Source: Natronocella acetinitrilica
GTDB lineage: Bacteria > Pseudomonadota > Gammaproteobacteria > Nitrococcales > Aquisalimonadaceae
Direction of reading: 5' to 3'
Length of the DNA stretch: 64,000 bases
Assembly (NCBI RefSeq): GCF_024170285.1
Contig: NZ_JALJXV010000011.1
Span: 62,001 to 126,000 of the forward strand
Of the stretch, positions 1 to 12,305 are shown piece by piece. Position 1 is the stretch's first letter; each line of letters begins with the position of its first letter. Made by a program: the position numbers and the translations under genes. Under the pieces are notes generated by a model. That model was not told the origin of the DNA, searched no databases, and worked only from the letters and a program-made list of their open reading frames with translations.

Positions 1-1
1 C

Positions 2-1821
<1,820 letters not shown>

Positions 1822-1825
<4 letters not shown>

Positions 1826-2706
1826 AAGCGGGATTAATCGGACTCGGCGCCATGGGCGTCGGCATGGCGCGCAATCTTCATGGGGCCGATTTGCTGGGCG
1901 CGGTCTGGAATCGCTCACCCGAAGTGGCCCGGGAGCTGGGTGCCGAGCTGGGCGTGGACGTGGCGGCGAGCCCGGAAGCGCTGGCCCGGGCGGTGGACGT
2001 GGTGTTCACCTGTGTCTCCCGGGATGAAGACGTCCTGGCGGTGATCGACCAGTTGCTGCCGGCCCTGGCGGCCGGCAAGGTGGTTGTGGACTGCTCGACC
2101 ATTGCTGTGGATACCGCCCGGGAGGCGGCCAAGCGGGTTCAGGCCAGGGGTGCTGCCTTTCTTGACGCGCCCGTGTCCGGCGGCAAGGAGGGCGCCGACA
2201 ACGGTCAACTGGTGTTCATGGTGGGCGGCGACGCGGCGGCATTCGATTCGCTGGCTCCCATGTTCGATGCCATGGGCAAGTCCGCCACCCTGATGGGGGA
2301 GAGCGGTGCTGGCCAGGCCACCAAGGCCGTCAATCAGATCATGGCGGCCGGGGTGAACCAGGCGGTCACCGAGGCACTGGCCTTTGGTCAGGCGTCCGGG
2401 CTCGATATGGAGCAGGTGATCGATGTGGTGGCCGGCGGCGCAGCGGGCAACTGGTTCCTGCAGCGCCGGGGCAAGACCATGGTGGAGGGGGTGTTCGAGC
2501 CGGGCTTCAAGCTCGCGCTGCACCACAAGGATCTGTCCATCTGCAAGGCCATGGCCGCTGAACAGGGCGTGGCCCTGCCCATCATCGAGATGACTCTCAA
2601 GCACTACGAACGGCTGATGGCCCAGGGGCATGGCGACGAGGATATCTCGGCGCTTTATCGCCTCAAGCAGGCCATGTTCAAGGACGGCAACCTGCGCTCG
2701 CTCTGA
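1822..2706 (+). CDS. NAD(P)-dependent beta-hydroxyacid dehydrogenase (3-hydroxyisobutyrate dehydrogenase/tartronate semialdehyde reductase family)
   Basis: 294 residues, the usual family length. N-terminal Rossmann fold with GLGAMGVGMA right at the start, the substrate-binding DAPVSGGKEGA motif near residue 115, the catalytic lysine region (ATKAVNQ) near residue 170 and the C-terminal KDL cofactor-site motif (HHKDLS). Such enzymes interconvert beta-hydroxy acids and semialdehydes in the cytoplasm. The substrate (3-hydroxyisobutyrate, tartronate semialdehyde, or glyoxylate/succinate semialdehyde as in GLYR-type proteins) cannot be told from sequence. It is translationally coupled to speA by a 4-base overlap, which might hint at semialdehyde reduction downstream of polyamine metabolism, but this is inference. 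Confidence 0.9.
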
Positions 2707-2707
2707 T

Positions 2708-3352
2708 TTAGCCCTGCAGGCGCAGGAGGATGCTTTCCACCTGCTCTTCCTGCAGCCGACGGCGGACGTCCTCGACCCGCTGCCGGTCACTCATGGGCCC
2801 GATGCGCACTCGGTGAAAGGTGTCGCCACCTTCGATGCGCACGCTCTGGATTTCGGCTTCCACGCCGAGCAGTGCCAGGCGTGCCTTGAGGCGGTCGGCG
2901 TCGCCGTGGTTGCGGAACGATCCTGCCTGCACCACGTAGCGGGCGGGATCGTCAGCCGGCGCGCTCGCCGGCGGACTCGGCGTGGGGCTCGAGGCGCTGG
3001 GTGGCGCTGTTGGCGGTGGCGCCGCCTCGATGCGTGCGGTGGTGGTATCGCCCGGCGCGGCTGCAGGATCGTCGTCGGGGACCACGACCTCCATTTCCGA
3101 GAGCAACTTGTAGAACTCGAAGCGCGGCCGCTGTTCGCTACCCTCCGGTGCCGCCGCGGTGCTGGGTTCGCTCGCGCTGCGGCTGGTGGGTTCGGCGGTC
3201 ATGTGCGTCTGTCGCTCATGATGCAGATGCACCAGGCCGGCCAGAAACAGGCCTGGTAGAAACCCGCCCAGCATCCATACCCAGCCGGGCGCGCCGCCGG
3301 ATGGAGCTTTCCTGCGTGGCTGCGCCTGGGTCTGTTTGCGTCTAGCTGCCAT
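2708..3352 (-). CDS. FtsN-like SPOR-domain protein
   Basis: 214 residues. A basic cytoplasmic N-terminus (Arg/Lys rich), one membrane segment (about residues 23-42, WVWMLGGFLPGLFLAGLV), a linker rich in Pro/Ala/Ser, then a C-terminal SPOR domain of about 75 residues starting YVVQAGSFRNHGDAD and containing the HRVRIGP strand. SPOR domains bind denuded septal peptidoglycan, and FtsN recruits and activates division proteins. The motif FEFYKLLSEMEV before the linker is typical of the SPOR protein found downstream of argS in gammaproteobacteria, and argS is indeed 12 bp upstream on the same strand. It converges with the dehydrogenase gene with one base between the two ends. Whether it is the true FtsN orthologue is not settled. 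Confidence 0.85.
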   Translation of the reverse strand: MAARRKQTQAQPRRKAPSGGAPGWVWMLGGFLPGLFLAGLVHLHHERQTHMTAEPTSRSASEPSTAAAPEGSEQRPRFEFYKLLSEMEVVVPDDDPAAAPGDTTTARIEAAPPPTAPPSASSPTPSPPASAPADDPARYVVQAGSFRNHGDADRLKARLALLGVEAEIQSVRIEGGDTFHRVRIGPMSDRQRVEDVRRRLQEEQVESILLRLQG

Positions 3353-3364
3353 GAACGATCAAGC

Positions 3365-5125
3365 CTACATTGCCTCGGGCGCGGTGACGCCCAGTATACC
3401 GAGTCCGTTGCGGATCACCTGCCTGGCGGCTAGCACCAGGCACAGCCTGGCATCCCGCAGCGCCGCGTCCTCCACCAGGAACTGGTGCGCGTTGTAATAG
3501 GTGTGGACGGCGTTGGCAAGGTCGCGCAGATAGTGGGCGAGCTGATGCGGCTCCCGGGCCTGGGCGGCGTTGGCCACCAGCTCCGGATACTGGCCAATGG
3601 AATCCACCAGCACCTGCTCGTGCTCTTCGGTGAGCAGCGTCAGGTGAGCCAGGCCATTGTTCAGATCATGGCTCAGGGATTTCTCTTCCAGTTGCCGCAT
3701 CACGCTGCAGATGCGCGCATGGGCGTACTGGATGTAGTACACCGGGTTGTCCGCCGACTGGGATTTGGCGAGTTCCAGGTCGAAGTCCAGGTGCTGTTCC
3801 GGTTTGCGCAGCACGTAGAAGAACCGCGCCGCGTCGGTACCCACCTCGTCGCGCAACTCCCGCAGGGTGACAAACTGGCCAGAGCGGGTGGACATCTGCA
3901 TCCGCTCTGTTCCGCGATACAGGATGGCGAACTGCACCAGGCGGATGTCCAGCCCCGCTGGATCACGTCCCAACGCTTCCAGCGAGGCCTTTAGCCGTCC
4001 GATATAGCCGTGATGGTCGGCACCGAGGATGTCGATGCACTGGTCGAAACCGCGCTCGAACTTGTTGAGATGATAGGCAATATCCGAGGCGAAGTAGGTG
4101 GTCACCCCGTTGTCACGGCGGACCACGCGATCCTTCTCGTCGCCAAGGCTGCTGGAGCGGAACCAGATGGCGCCATCCGCCTCGTAGAGGTGGTCGCTCC
4201 GGTCAAGGATGTCCAGGGCGTGTTCAATGGCACTGGAGCCGGTGAGGGAGCGCTCCGAGAACCACACATCATGATGTACGCCGAAGCCGGCCAGATCGTC
4301 ACGGATATCGTCCAGCACGGTATCCAGCGCCAGCTTGAAGACCTCTTCGTAGGCCGCCGCGCCGAGCACGGTCTTGCAGCGCTCGATCACCGTGTCGATG
4401 TAGTTTTCCTTGTCACCGCCTTCGGAGCCGTCCAGCGGCATCTCGCAGAGTACGATTGCCGCTGGGTGCAGGTGCCGATCGCCGTCGCGCTGCTGCAGGT
4501 CGCGGGCGATGTCACGCACGTATTCGCCACGGTAGGCATTGTCCGGAATACGGATTTCCTCGCCCTGCAGTTCCAGGTAACGCAACCATACGCTGGCCGC
4601 CAGGATGTCCATCTGCCGGCCGGCGTCATTGACGTAGTACTCCTGTTGCACGCTGTGCCCAGCGGCCAGCAGCAGGTTGGCCAGCGCGCTGCCAAAAGCG
4701 GCCCCGCGGCCATGGCCGACGTGCAGCGGCCCGGTGGGGTTCGCCGAGACGTACTCCAGCAGAATCCGGTTGCCGCTCTCCCGCTCGACACGGCCATAGT
4801 CGTTGGCCTTGGCCAGCGCATTGCTGACTGGCAGGAATGCAGCCTCCCGGCTGAGAAACACATTGATGAATCCGGGCCCGGCGATCTCGTAGCGGTGGAT
4901 GGCCGCGTCCGTCGGCATGGCGGCCACCAGCGCTTCGGCGATCTCCCGCGGTTTTCGTCGGGCCGGCTTGGCCAGCATCATGGCGGTATTGAGCGCAAAG
5001 TCGCCATGGCGGCGATCCTTGGTGCGCTCCACCTGGATGGGGATGGACACTTCCTCTGGAATGGTGCCGTCGGCCTGTAACCGCTGCAGGGCCTGTTCGA
5101 TCAGCGCGCGAATCTGTTCTTTCAT
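3365..5125 (-). CDS. argS: Arginyl-tRNA synthetase
   Basis: Charges tRNA-Arg; class I aminoacyl-tRNA synthetase. I place the start at the ATG at 5125 ([14 protein letters not shown]), giving 586 residues, normal for ArgS; the open frame runs further upstream but that part has no family resemblance. Motifs: N-terminal Add1 domain, the HIGH-equivalent [14 protein letters not shown] near residue 120, and the ArgS C-terminal DALR anticodon-binding domain ending [13 protein letters not shown]. As in many ArgS proteins the KMSKS lysine motif is not canonical ([10 protein letters not shown]). Followed by the SPOR gene, probably one transcript. Confidence 0.97.
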   Translation of the reverse strand: MKEQIRALIEQALQRLQADGTIPEEVSIPIQVERTKDRRHGDFALNTAMMLAKPARRKPREIAEALVAAMPTDAAIHRYEIAGPGFINVFLSREAAFLPVSNALAKANDYGRVERESGNRILLEYVSANPTGPLHVGHGRGAAFGSALANLLLAAGHSVQQEYYVNDAGRQMDILAASVWLRYLELQGEEIRIPDNAYRGEYVRDIARDLQQRDGDRHLHPAAIVLCEMPLDGSEGGDKENYIDTVIERCKTVLGAAAYEEVFKLALDTVLDDIRDDLAGFGVHHDVWFSERSLTGSSAIEHALDILDRSDHLYEADGAIWFRSSSLGDEKDRVVRRDNGVTTYFASDIAYHLNKFERGFDQCIDILGADHHGYIGRLKASLEALGRDPAGLDIRLVQFAILYRGTERMQMSTRSGQFVTLRELRDEVGTDAARFFYVLRKPEQHLDFDLELAKSQSADNPVYYIQYAHARICSVMRQLEEKSLSHDLNNGLAHLTLLTEEHEQVLVDSIGQYPELVANAAQAREPHQLAHYLRDLANAVHTYYNAHQFLVEDAALRDARLCLVLAARQVIRNGLGILGVTAPEAM

Positions 5126-5238
5126 GGAGTTCCCATGGCCTGGTATTGCCGGTGGTCGCCGGGGGCGATGTTGCGTGGAAGTCCCGCGTATTATCCGTGG
5201 TCGCAGTGACGTTGCAAGGCCGCGAGGCCGGCCGGCGC

Positions 5239-7470
5239 TCAGATCATTTCCTGCGGGTCCACATCCAGCGACCACCGGACCCGGCGCGCCGCAGACAGCG
5301 TCTGCAGTGCCTCGCCAAGCCGCGACAGGGTGATGTGCAAGGGCTTGCGGGTGCGGCACTGGAGCAGCAGCTGTGCGCGGTAGCGACCGGCCCGCCGCTC
5401 CATGGGTGCGGGGACCGGCCCCATGATGCCGACCTCGCGCGCCGCCACGCTGGCCGCCAGCTCCCGGGCCGCCTGCAGGAACTGCCTGGGTGCCTCAGGC
5501 TGCACCGCTTCTGCTCGCAACAGGGCCAGGTGGCTGAATGGCGGCAGCAGCGCCGCTGCGCGCTCTTCCATACAGGCCCGGGCAAAGGCCGGGTAGCCAT
5601 CCCGCAGCAGCAGTTGCAGCAACGGGTGTTCCGGATGGTGGGTCTGCAGCAGTACCTCACCCGGCCGCTGGGCGCGTCCGGCCCGGCCGGACACCTGGGT
5701 GATGAGCTGCGCCATGCGCTCCGAGCCGTGGAAATCCGTGCCGAACAGCCCCTGATCGCAATCCAGCAGGCCCACCAGGCTCACGTCCGGCAGGTGATGG
5801 CCCTTGGCCAGCATCTGGGTGCCGAGCAGGATGCGGGCCTCGCCGCTGCGGGCCCGGGCCAGAAGGTGCTCCATGGCGCCCTTGCGGCGGGTGCTGTCGC
5901 GATCGATCCGGGCGATGGGCACGTCGGGAAACAGGGACTCCAGGGTTTGTTCGAGCTGCTCGGTGCCCTGGCCGATGGGGCGCAGGTCAATGCTGCCGCA
6001 GTCGCCGCATTGCCGGTGAACCATGGTTTCATGGCCGCAATGATGGCAGCGTAAGCGGTTCGCCGCCTGGTGCCAGGTCAGCCGGGCGTCGCAGCGTGGA
6101 CATTCAGCCACCCAGCCGCAGTCGTGGCAAAGCAGTACCGGTGCGTAGCCCCGTCGGTTGAGGAACAGCAGGCTCTGTCCGCCTTCCTCCAGGTTCTTGC
6201 GCATGCGGGCGATCAGGGGTTCCGACAGCCCGGCGGTGAGCCGTTGTCCGCGTAGATCGAGCAGATGGACTGTGGGCGGCTGGGCGACGCCGGCCCGCCG
6301 GGTCAGGCGCAGGTGCTGATAACGGCCCCGCTCCGCGTTATGCAGGCTTTCCATGGCTGGGGTCGCAGAGCCCAGCACCACGGGAACGCCCAGTCGCCGC
6401 GCCCGCACCACGGCCAGATCCCGGGCATGGTAGCGAAAGCCGTCCTGCTGCTTGAAAGAAAGATCATGTTCCTCGTCGATCACCAGCAGACCCGGCCGGG
6501 CCAGTGGGGTGAACAGCGCCGAACGCGTACCGACGATCACGTCCGCCTCGCCGGTTGCCGCGGCCAGCCAGGCGTCCAGCCGCTCACCGTCGGACAGCCC
6601 GGAATGCAGGCTGACCAGACGGCCGGGCAGGCGCTGGCGGAACCGCCGAACCAACTGCGGCGTCAGCCCGATCTCCGGTACCAGTACCAGCACCTGACGG
6701 TCGCGTTGCAGCACATCGGCGATGACGCGCAGGTACACCTCGGTCTTGCCACTGCCGGTGACACCATCCAGCAGGGCGACGCCATGGGACTCCACCATAT
6801 CCATCAGTGCATCGCAGGCGGCTTGCTGCTCTTCGTTGAGCGACGGTCTCTCCGGAGTCGGTCGGGTCCGGGGCGGCGGACAGGCCTCCAGCAGCCCTTT
6901 TTCCACCAGCGCATTGAGCGCCGTGCGCCAGTCGCCGCCGGTATCTCGCAGGGTCTCCGCAGTGACCCCCTCGGCTGCAGCATCCGCCGCCTGCTCCAGC
7001 AACGCAGCCTGTCGTGGTGCGCGGCGGCCCAGGGATGCAATGGAGATGGCGCGCCCGGCTTCCGTGAGACGCCAGGCCTCCGGGGGGCGCCGCCGGGCCG
7101 GTTTGCCCTGGCGCAATGCGGTGGGGAGCAGGGTCGCGAATACTTCCCCGATGGGATGGTGATAGTAATCTGCAGCCCAGCGGGCCAGTTCCAGTACGTC
7201 CGCGCTGAGCAGGGGCGACTCGTCGAGGATAGCTGTTGCCCGCCGCAGCTTGTTCTCCGGCAGGGCGCTGGTGTCGCTGCACCCGACCAGCACGCCAACG
7301 ACCTGCCGGCGACCGAAAGGCACCTGCACGCGCTGACCCGGGGCCACCGTGCCGGTGAAGTCAGCGGGTGCTCGGTAGTCGAACGTTCCGGGAATGGGGC
7401 AGGGAACGGCGACCTGAAGTATTGTGGCGTTGCGGCCTGCGGTCATCGGGGCTCTGTCACAGTCGGGCAC
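5239..7470 (-). CDS. priA: Primosomal protein N' (replication restart helicase)
   Basis: Superfamily 2 3'-5' DNA helicase that reloads DnaB at collapsed forks. 743 residues from the GTG at 7470 (weak GAGG upstream); an alternative ATG at 7446 gives 735, and both are compatible with the family. Domains: N-terminal 3'-DNA-binding domain ([14 protein letters not shown]), winged helix, Walker [14 protein letters not shown], Walker [15 protein letters not shown] motif III, and the zinc-binding insertion with eight cysteines ([25 protein letters not shown]). Divergent from the DnaJ-domain gene with about 78 bp between them. Confidence 0.96.
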   Translation of the reverse strand: MPDCDRAPMTAGRNATILQVAVPCPIPGTFDYRAPADFTGTVAPGQRVQVPFGRRQVVGVLVGCSDTSALPENKLRRATAILDESPLLSADVLELARWAADYYHHPIGEVFATLLPTALRQGKPARRRPPEAWRLTEAGRAISIASLGRRAPRQAALLEQAADAAAEGVTAETLRDTGGDWRTALNALVEKGLLEACPPPRTRPTPERPSLNEEQQAACDALMDMVESHGVALLDGVTGSGKTEVYLRVIADVLQRDRQVLVLVPEIGLTPQLVRRFRQRLPGRLVSLHSGLSDGERLDAWLAAATGEADVIVGTRSALFTPLARPGLLVIDEEHDLSFKQQDGFRYHARDLAVVRARRLGVPVVLGSATPAMESLHNAERGRYQHLRLTRRAGVAQPPTVHLLDLRGQRLTAGLSEPLIARMRKNLEEGGQSLLFLNRRGYAPVLLCHDCGWVAECPRCDARLTWHQAANRLRCHHCGHETMVHRQCGDCGSIDLRPIGQGTEQLEQTLESLFPDVPIARIDRDSTRRKGAMEHLLARARSGEARILLGTQMLAKGHHLPDVSLVGLLDCDQGLFGTDFHGSERMAQLITQVSGRAGRAQRPGEVLLQTHHPEHPLLQLLLRDGYPAFARACMEERAAALLPPFSHLALLRAEAVQPEAPRQFLQAARELAASVAAREVGIMGPVPAPMERRAGRYRAQLLLQCRTRKPLHITLSRLGEALQTLSAARRVRWSLDVDPQEMI

Positions 7471-7548
7471 GGCCTCGATGGGCCGGGGTCCCGCAGTCTA
7501 CTATGGTCGCGGTTGCAACGGCCAAGCGTGGGGGATGACACTGGAACC

Positions 7549-8160
7549 ATGCAGACCTGGAATGGGATCACAGCCGTCGATTCCGCGGGCCAAATTCTCG
7601 CAGTGCTGCGCCGCCACCCGGCAGGCCTCAGTGAGTGGGAGTTGCTGCGGGCACTGCATGAGGCTGAGGCTCCAGGCTATGAGCGAATGAATCTCGCCGA
7701 TCCGGAATGCCTGTTCCGCTCGCACTTTCTCCTCTTTCATCGTCTCTACCGGCTGGACGAGGATCTGCGTCGGCAAACCGGTGAAGGGGTAGAGGTGCAC
7801 TGCCTACGTGTACGCCTTCTGGCTCCGCCAGGCGACGATGGACCGGCAGAGGCATCAGTCCCTGCTGCAGCCGATCCCATGCGGGCCTACTATCTGGATC
7901 TTGCCAACATGGACGGTGTGGATGCTGCCCAGGTGGAGGCCATGATCTCCGATTTCTGGCGCCGCCTGTCTACACCCGATGACCGGCGAGGCGCGGCCCT
8001 GGAGGTGCTGGGGCTTGGTTCCAACGTCGATGCCGCCGCGATAAAGCGGCAGTATCGACGTCTGGTACAGAGGCACCATCCGGACCGCGGCGGCGAGACC
8101 GCCACGCTGCAGAAGATCAACGAGGCAATGATGATACTCATGGACGGGAGCGTGCGATGA
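7549..8160 (+). CDS. DNA-J-related protein with C-terminal J domain
   Basis: 203 residues from the ATG at 7549. The N-terminal 120 residues match the DNA-J-related family in pattern (LRRHPAGLSEWELLRALHE...LFRSHFLLFHRLYRL) and the C-terminus is a short J domain with the diagnostic HPD tripeptide (LVQRHHPDRGGET) after helix II (AAIKRQYRRL). J domains stimulate the ATPase of an Hsp70 partner; the client here is unknown. The open frame continues far upstream but antisense to priA, so I use the first good Met after priA's divergent start. The stop overlaps the next start (ATGA), so the two small genes form a pair. Confidence 0.85.
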   Translation: MQTWNGITAVDSAGQILAVLRRHPAGLSEWELLRALHEAEAPGYERMNLADPECLFRSHFLLFHRLYRLDEDLRRQTGEGVEVHCLRVRLLAPPGDDGPAEASVPAAADPMRAYYLDLANMDGVDAAQVEAMISDFWRRLSTPDDRRGAALEVLGLGSNVDAAAIKRQYRRLVQRHHPDRGGETATLQKINEAMMILMDGSVR

Positions 8161-8732
8161 CCATGGATCGAGAGGCCGCCTGGCAAGGTATCGTCGGCTA
8201 TTACCAGCAGCCCGGTGCGGCACGGCAACTGTTGCAGTTGCAGGATCGGCTCGGGGTCAGCGTCACGGCGCTGCTGACCCTGCTCTGGCTCAGTGCGACG
8301 CATCATGGCGCGCCGACGGCGCCGGCCATCAGGGCTCTGGTGCAGAGTACCGAGGCATTTCAGCGAGACGTGCTGCGGCCCATGCGCTCTGCCCGGGAGG
8401 CACTGCGTGGCTGGGAGGTCACGCCGGGAGTATCCGCTGAAGACGTGCGACAGCGTTTGCTGGCAGTGGAGCTTGAGGTTGAGCGCCTGGAACAGGCCCT
8501 GGTGCTGGAAAGTCTCGGGCCGGCGGAACAGCGGGAAGCCCCGGATGATGCGTTGAGTGATGCCTGTCTTGCGCTGGCGCGCTATTGCCGGGCGCTGGAA
8601 ATTGACCTTGATGCCGAGGCGGCCCAGGCTTTGATTCACGCCATCAGCGTCGCCCTGGACGACTATGATGGCTTGCAGATCTCCCAGGCCTGGTCCCGGG
8701 CCTGGCGTTCCATGAAGGCCGGCGTGTCCTAG
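8157..8732 (+). CDS. Conserved gammaproteobacterial protein (TIGR02444-type)
   Basis: 191 residues, all alpha-helical in appearance, no signal peptide or membrane segment. The opening (AAWQGIVGYYQQPGAARQLLQLQDRLGVSV) and the NLLLWLL-like segment ALLTLLWLSATHHG fit the TIGR02444 family of uncharacterised cytoplasmic proteins of pseudomonads and relatives; this is from memory of the family. Coupled to the DNA-J-related gene by ATGA (a second ATG lies two codons on). The stop codon overlaps the convergent lipoprotein gene's stop by four bases. Function unknown. Confidence 0.75.
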   Translation: MTMDREAAWQGIVGYYQQPGAARQLLQLQDRLGVSVTALLTLLWLSATHHGAPTAPAIRALVQSTEAFQRDVLRPMRSAREALRGWEVTPGVSAEDVRQRLLAVELEVERLEQALVLESLGPAEQREAPDDALSDACLALARYCRALEIDLDAEAAQALIHAISVALDDYDGLQISQAWSRAWRSMKAGVS

Positions 8733-9514
8733 TGATCGAGTCCGTAACGATAGAGGTCGCGCACCGACTCGCCGGTCAGGGCGTCCATGTAGAGGGCGAC
8801 TTCGTCGAAGCAGACTGCAGCGTCGCCATGGGCATGAAAGACCAGGCGGCCCTGCTGGTCCATGATTATCTTCGCAGTTGCCGGCTCGCCGGAGTGCCCA
8901 TCCACGTAGAACCTTAAACCGTCCCGGGCTGCGTCGACATGAGCGGCGTTCAGGGTCAGCGCCAGGTGCGTCCAATCGTTTTCGGTCAGGGCGCCCTGGC
9001 TGATGGTCTGGTGCCAGTTGCGGTTATCGTCCCAGGCATGGAGGGTGGTGTTCTCCACGTCCACGGTAATCTGCATCCCGGCGTTCGGGCCATGGATTGC
9101 CGTGAAGATCGGCGTTGGTTCCGTGGTCAGGGCCTCTGGTCGAACCCAGAAGGCAAGGCTCTTGCGGCGATAGTCCATGGGTTGGGCGAGATCAAGGGAC
9201 GGGTCCAGCCTCAGGGCGAATTCACTGCCGGGTAACAGGCAGGCCGCCTCACCGACTTGCCCATCTGCATATCGCAGTCCGTCGGGGTCGAAATCGAGGA
9301 CGAAGGGAGGCAGTGACTCCGGTTCCCGCCCCACGTCCACGACATCGCCGGGTTCCCGCACCGTCGGATGGTCCGCCGTGAACCAGAGCACCGTCCCCGG
9401 ATAGGCATAGGCGTCCGGGGTGGCATGCTCCGCCTGCGTGCTGTCGCAGGCGGCGAGGGCAACGCCCGCAACGACCGCGGCCATGATCACTGGCGTGTGG
9501 GCCCGGGCCGGCAT
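8729..9514 (-). CDS. Lipoprotein with LamG/concanavalin-like domain
   Basis: 261 residues from the ATG at 9514; the longer open frame upstream is antisense or out-of-frame with the G8-protein gene. Signal peptide with lipobox LALAAC (Cys23) predicts a lipid anchor. The mature part has the pattern of a LamG/concanavalin-like jelly roll: FALRLDPSLDLAQ, KSLAFWVRPEAL, WTHLALTLN, GLRFYVDGHSGEPATAK, VCFDEVALYMDAL and a closing YRYGLDH. Such domains bind glycans or pack against a catalytic partner. It starts one base after the stop of the G8-domain lipoprotein, so the two are an operon and probably act on the same surface or extracellular polymer. Confidence 0.75.
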   Translation of the reverse strand: MPARAHTPVIMAAVVAGVALAACDSTQAEHATPDAYAYPGTVLWFTADHPTVREPGDVVDVGREPESLPPFVLDFDPDGLRYADGQVGEAACLLPGSEFALRLDPSLDLAQPMDYRRKSLAFWVRPEALTTEPTPIFTAIHGPNAGMQITVDVENTTLHAWDDNRNWHQTISQGALTENDWTHLALTLNAAHVDAARDGLRFYVDGHSGEPATAKIIMDQQGRLVFHAHGDAAVCFDEVALYMDALTGESVRDLYRYGLDH

Positions 9515-9515
9515 G

Positions 9516-12164
9516 TCAGTCAACTTCACGGATGTTGCTGGTGATTGCCCGGGCCTCGCCGCTCTCCAGCAGCAGCCCACCGCCATGGTTGTAGATGATG
9601 GTGTTGCGCATGAACGGACGAAACGAGTCCGGCGAGCGACCGAAGTTGGGCGCGTAGGCCAGGTACCAGCGGTCACGCAGATAGCCATAATATTCCTGTT
9701 CCAGGAACGCATCCCCGGTGTCGCCCACCAGCACACAGTTGTCGATACCGAGATCGCTGCCACCGCCGTGGGGGATAACGAGTCGCTTGTAGGCTGCCGC
9801 GAGTACGCAGTCTTCCACCACCTGGCGGTTCTCGATCCAGATCCCGTGATCCTGGAAGCCGTAACCCTGTATGCCCCGCAGCGTGACATCCGGCGCCGAG
9901 GGGGAGTTACGATGCCGGAACTGGCGGAAGAAAAAGCCCAGTGCGGTGGCCTGGGGCGGATACACGTTGGCGTCCGCATAACCACGCTCCACCTCGGCGT
10001 TTTCCATGGAAATGGTGTGCGCCCGGTTGTTCTCGAAGATCATCGGCGCCGGCGCGATCACCGGGCGCTCCTGCCAGTTGTCGCCCTTCATGGTGCGGCC
10101 CATGCGGTAGAGGCCGCGGTCTTCGTCCCAGACGGCACGGCTGGTGAAGGCGGCGCTGTAGAAGTAGCCATTGCCCCGGTCGGCGACACCGGCGGCCACA
10201 TTGTTGCGCAGGGTGTTGAAGGGGTTTTCACCCCAGAACGCACCGGTGCGGTCCTCTTCCTGGCAGGAGGGTGTCTGCGGCAGGCTCAATGGCCGGCTGC
10301 CCTCGAAGCAGGCGGCGTTGGTGTTATTGAGATTGTCTGCGGGGACGATGGGGTGGCCGAGGAACGCCATGTTCTGCCGCTCCAGTACGTTGCGCACCAG
10401 GATGGCCAGGTTGCCGGTCATGGTGTTGCCGAACTCGCTGCCATCCTCGGCGAAGACGAAGGCGTGGTTGCTGATGTCGTAGGCCACGTTGTTGTCCACC
10501 ACCACACCCGCCACGCCGTGAAGATTGACGGCACGCTGGAACGAGCTGTGCACCGAGCTGTTGCGAATGTAGTCGCCGCTGGCATCCACCGAGTCGATCA
10601 GCAGCCGATCAAGGGTGGCGCGATCCTCGGGCGTGGCGTGAACGTAGACGTTGCGGCCATTGGCGCCATCCATGTACCAGTGCCGGCGCTGTGCGTTGGT
10701 ATCGGGCAAGGCGCCGGGTGGATGGGGTAGGCTGGCATTGGCCCAGGTGCGCTCCCACAGATCGAGAAATTCGGGCTTCTCGTAGATTGCCTCCATGTTA
10801 TCCACGTAGGGCCGATGCCAGTGGGAACAGTAGCGCCCCTGGCTGCCCATCTGGCCGCAGCGGCGCATTTCCAGCCCGGATATGTTCACCGTTGAGGGAT
10901 ACATGAACATGGTGTGGGCGCCATAACGATGCTCTTCGGAGGCCTCGTCTCCCTCGATGACAATATTGCGCGAGATGAGACCCACCTCGGCGCGCATGTC
11001 CAGCAGACGCTCGGCCCCGTCGATGTCGTCGTAGGCGCGGACCGTCGCCGCGTGGTAGTGCTGCACCGGTTCTGCCAGCGTCACAAGACGCCCGTCCACC
11101 GCCGCCACGGTGAAGCTCTCCGCCTCCTCGGCGATGTAGCCGGTAGGCGCCAGGGCAATCCTGTCCCCCGGTGCCCATCCGGTGTGATTGACGAGTTCCA
11201 GTGTGGTATCGCCGGGCTCCGCGGGCACCGCCAGTTGTGTCCAGCTGCGCTTCATGGCGCTTTGCCCATAGATAGAGAGGGTGGCTCCATCCATCACCAT
11301 CAGCCCCTTGTAGTTGCCGAAGTCCAGCTTGTCCGTTTTCGAGCCATCCCTTGCCACGTGCCAGAGAATCTGGCCGTTGCTGCTGCCCGTGGCCTCGCGG
11401 TCCAGAGAGACTATTTCCCGATAGACACGGCGAGGATCGGTGACGGTGATGCGGATATCGGCGCCCAGGGGACGCTCCGAAGTGCCGATCTGCAGGTGTG
11501 CTGCAGGGCCATGGACATGGATCCAGTCGGTTTGCAGATGGGTGTCCTGATCCTGAAACAGCAGCGTTCCATGAATCATGAGCGAGCGAACCGTCACCGA
11601 GGGTTCATCCATGACCACTGTCATGCCCTCATGGATCATGACCGGATCATCGGGACCTGCGGAGGAGAACTGCTGCGACCAATAGACCGCGTTCGTTGGG
11701 ATTTCCTGCGGCGGCGCGGTGGTTTGCCCCTCGATAAACGTGGGCGCCTGGAGCCTGGCCAGCGGCTCGTTGGCCGTGTCGACCTGCGCCTGGATCTGTT
11801 CGTCTACGATCCAGCCGCCACCCCGATGTACCCAGGAGACCTCCACCTGCCCGGCAGGCAGGATGTACTGGCGTTCCTCCCAATCCCGCGCGTCCCGGGT
11901 TGTGGCGATGGTGGAACCGTTCACCACCAGGCTGAGTTCGCCGTCGTCTTCGGTTTCGTCGCGACGCCACGAGAAGGACAGCTGACCGGGTCCGGTGTAG
12001 TGCGTGGTGTAGACGCCTTCGGGGGTGGTGGTTACCACCGGGGTATTGCTGTTGTTGCCACCGCTCGACCCGCCGCTGGAACCGCCTCCGGAGAGGCAGC
12101 CGGCAAGCAGCACGGTGAGAACACCAAGCAGGATGGCTGAGACGGACAGGACTGGACGCTGCAT
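9516..12164 (-). CDS. Lipoprotein with G8 domain and right-handed beta-helix
   Basis: 882 residues from the ATG at 12164. Signal peptide and lipobox VLLAGC (Cys23), then a Gly/Ser linker, an N-terminal beta-sandwich (about 50-130), a G8 domain (about 160-285: VYWSQQFSSAGPDDPVMIHE, MIHGTLLFQDQ, LQTDWIHVHGP) and a long region of parallel beta-helix type with repeated N-rich turns (SRNIVIEGDEA, VVDNNVAYDISNHAFVF, NTMTGNLAILVRN, TLRNNVAAG). The G8 plus beta-helix architecture is that of human CEMIP and TMEM2, which act in hyaluronan degradation, and of bacterial surface proteins; a glycan-directed role here is inference. It lies upstream of and next to the LamG lipoprotein. The leader beyond 12164 is not needed. 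Confidence 0.8.
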   Translation of the reverse strand: MQRPVLSVSAILLGVLTVLLAGCLSGGGSSGGSSGGNNSNTPVVTTTPEGVYTTHYTGPGQLSFSWRRDETEDDGELSLVVNGSTIATTRDARDWEERQYILPAGQVEVSWVHRGGGWIVDEQIQAQVDTANEPLARLQAPTFIEGQTTAPPQEIPTNAVYWSQQFSSAGPDDPVMIHEGMTVVMDEPSVTVRSLMIHGTLLFQDQDTHLQTDWIHVHGPAAHLQIGTSERPLGADIRITVTDPRRVYREIVSLDREATGSSNGQILWHVARDGSKTDKLDFGNYKGLMVMDGATLSIYGQSAMKRSWTQLAVPAEPGDTTLELVNHTGWAPGDRIALAPTGYIAEEAESFTVAAVDGRLVTLAEPVQHYHAATVRAYDDIDGAERLLDMRAEVGLISRNIVIEGDEASEEHRYGAHTMFMYPSTVNISGLEMRRCGQMGSQGRYCSHWHRPYVDNMEAIYEKPEFLDLWERTWANASLPHPPGALPDTNAQRRHWYMDGANGRNVYVHATPEDRATLDRLLIDSVDASGDYIRNSSVHSSFQRAVNLHGVAGVVVDNNVAYDISNHAFVFAEDGSEFGNTMTGNLAILVRNVLERQNMAFLGHPIVPADNLNNTNAACFEGSRPLSLPQTPSCQEEDRTGAFWGENPFNTLRNNVAAGVADRGNGYFYSAAFTSRAVWDEDRGLYRMGRTMKGDNWQERPVIAPAPMIFENNRAHTISMENAEVERGYADANVYPPQATALGFFFRQFRHRNSPSAPDVTLRGIQGYGFQDHGIWIENRQVVEDCVLAAAYKRLVIPHGGGSDLGIDNCVLVGDTGDAFLEQEYYGYLRDRWYLAYAPNFGRSPDSFRPFMRNTIIYNHGGGLLLESGEARAITSNIREVD

Positions 12165-12305
12165 GATCACGCTCCGTGTGATGATCCGAGGATTCCATTC
12201 GGCGGGGCCACCAATGCGCATGAATCGGTGGTCGGCCTGACTAGCTTGCCGTGGCACCCTTGCTTTTCTGTGACACAGTTCACATTTGTCTGTCGCAGTG
12301 GATGC

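Noticed and set aside
4010-5080. Plus-strand 356-codon frame over argS
   Set aside because: Shadow of argS; low-complexity Val/Gly/Gln composition typical of antisense reading.
6265-7548. Upstream extension of the DNA-J-related protein by about 430 codons
   Set aside because: It runs antisense through priA; the homologous region begins at the ATG at 7549.
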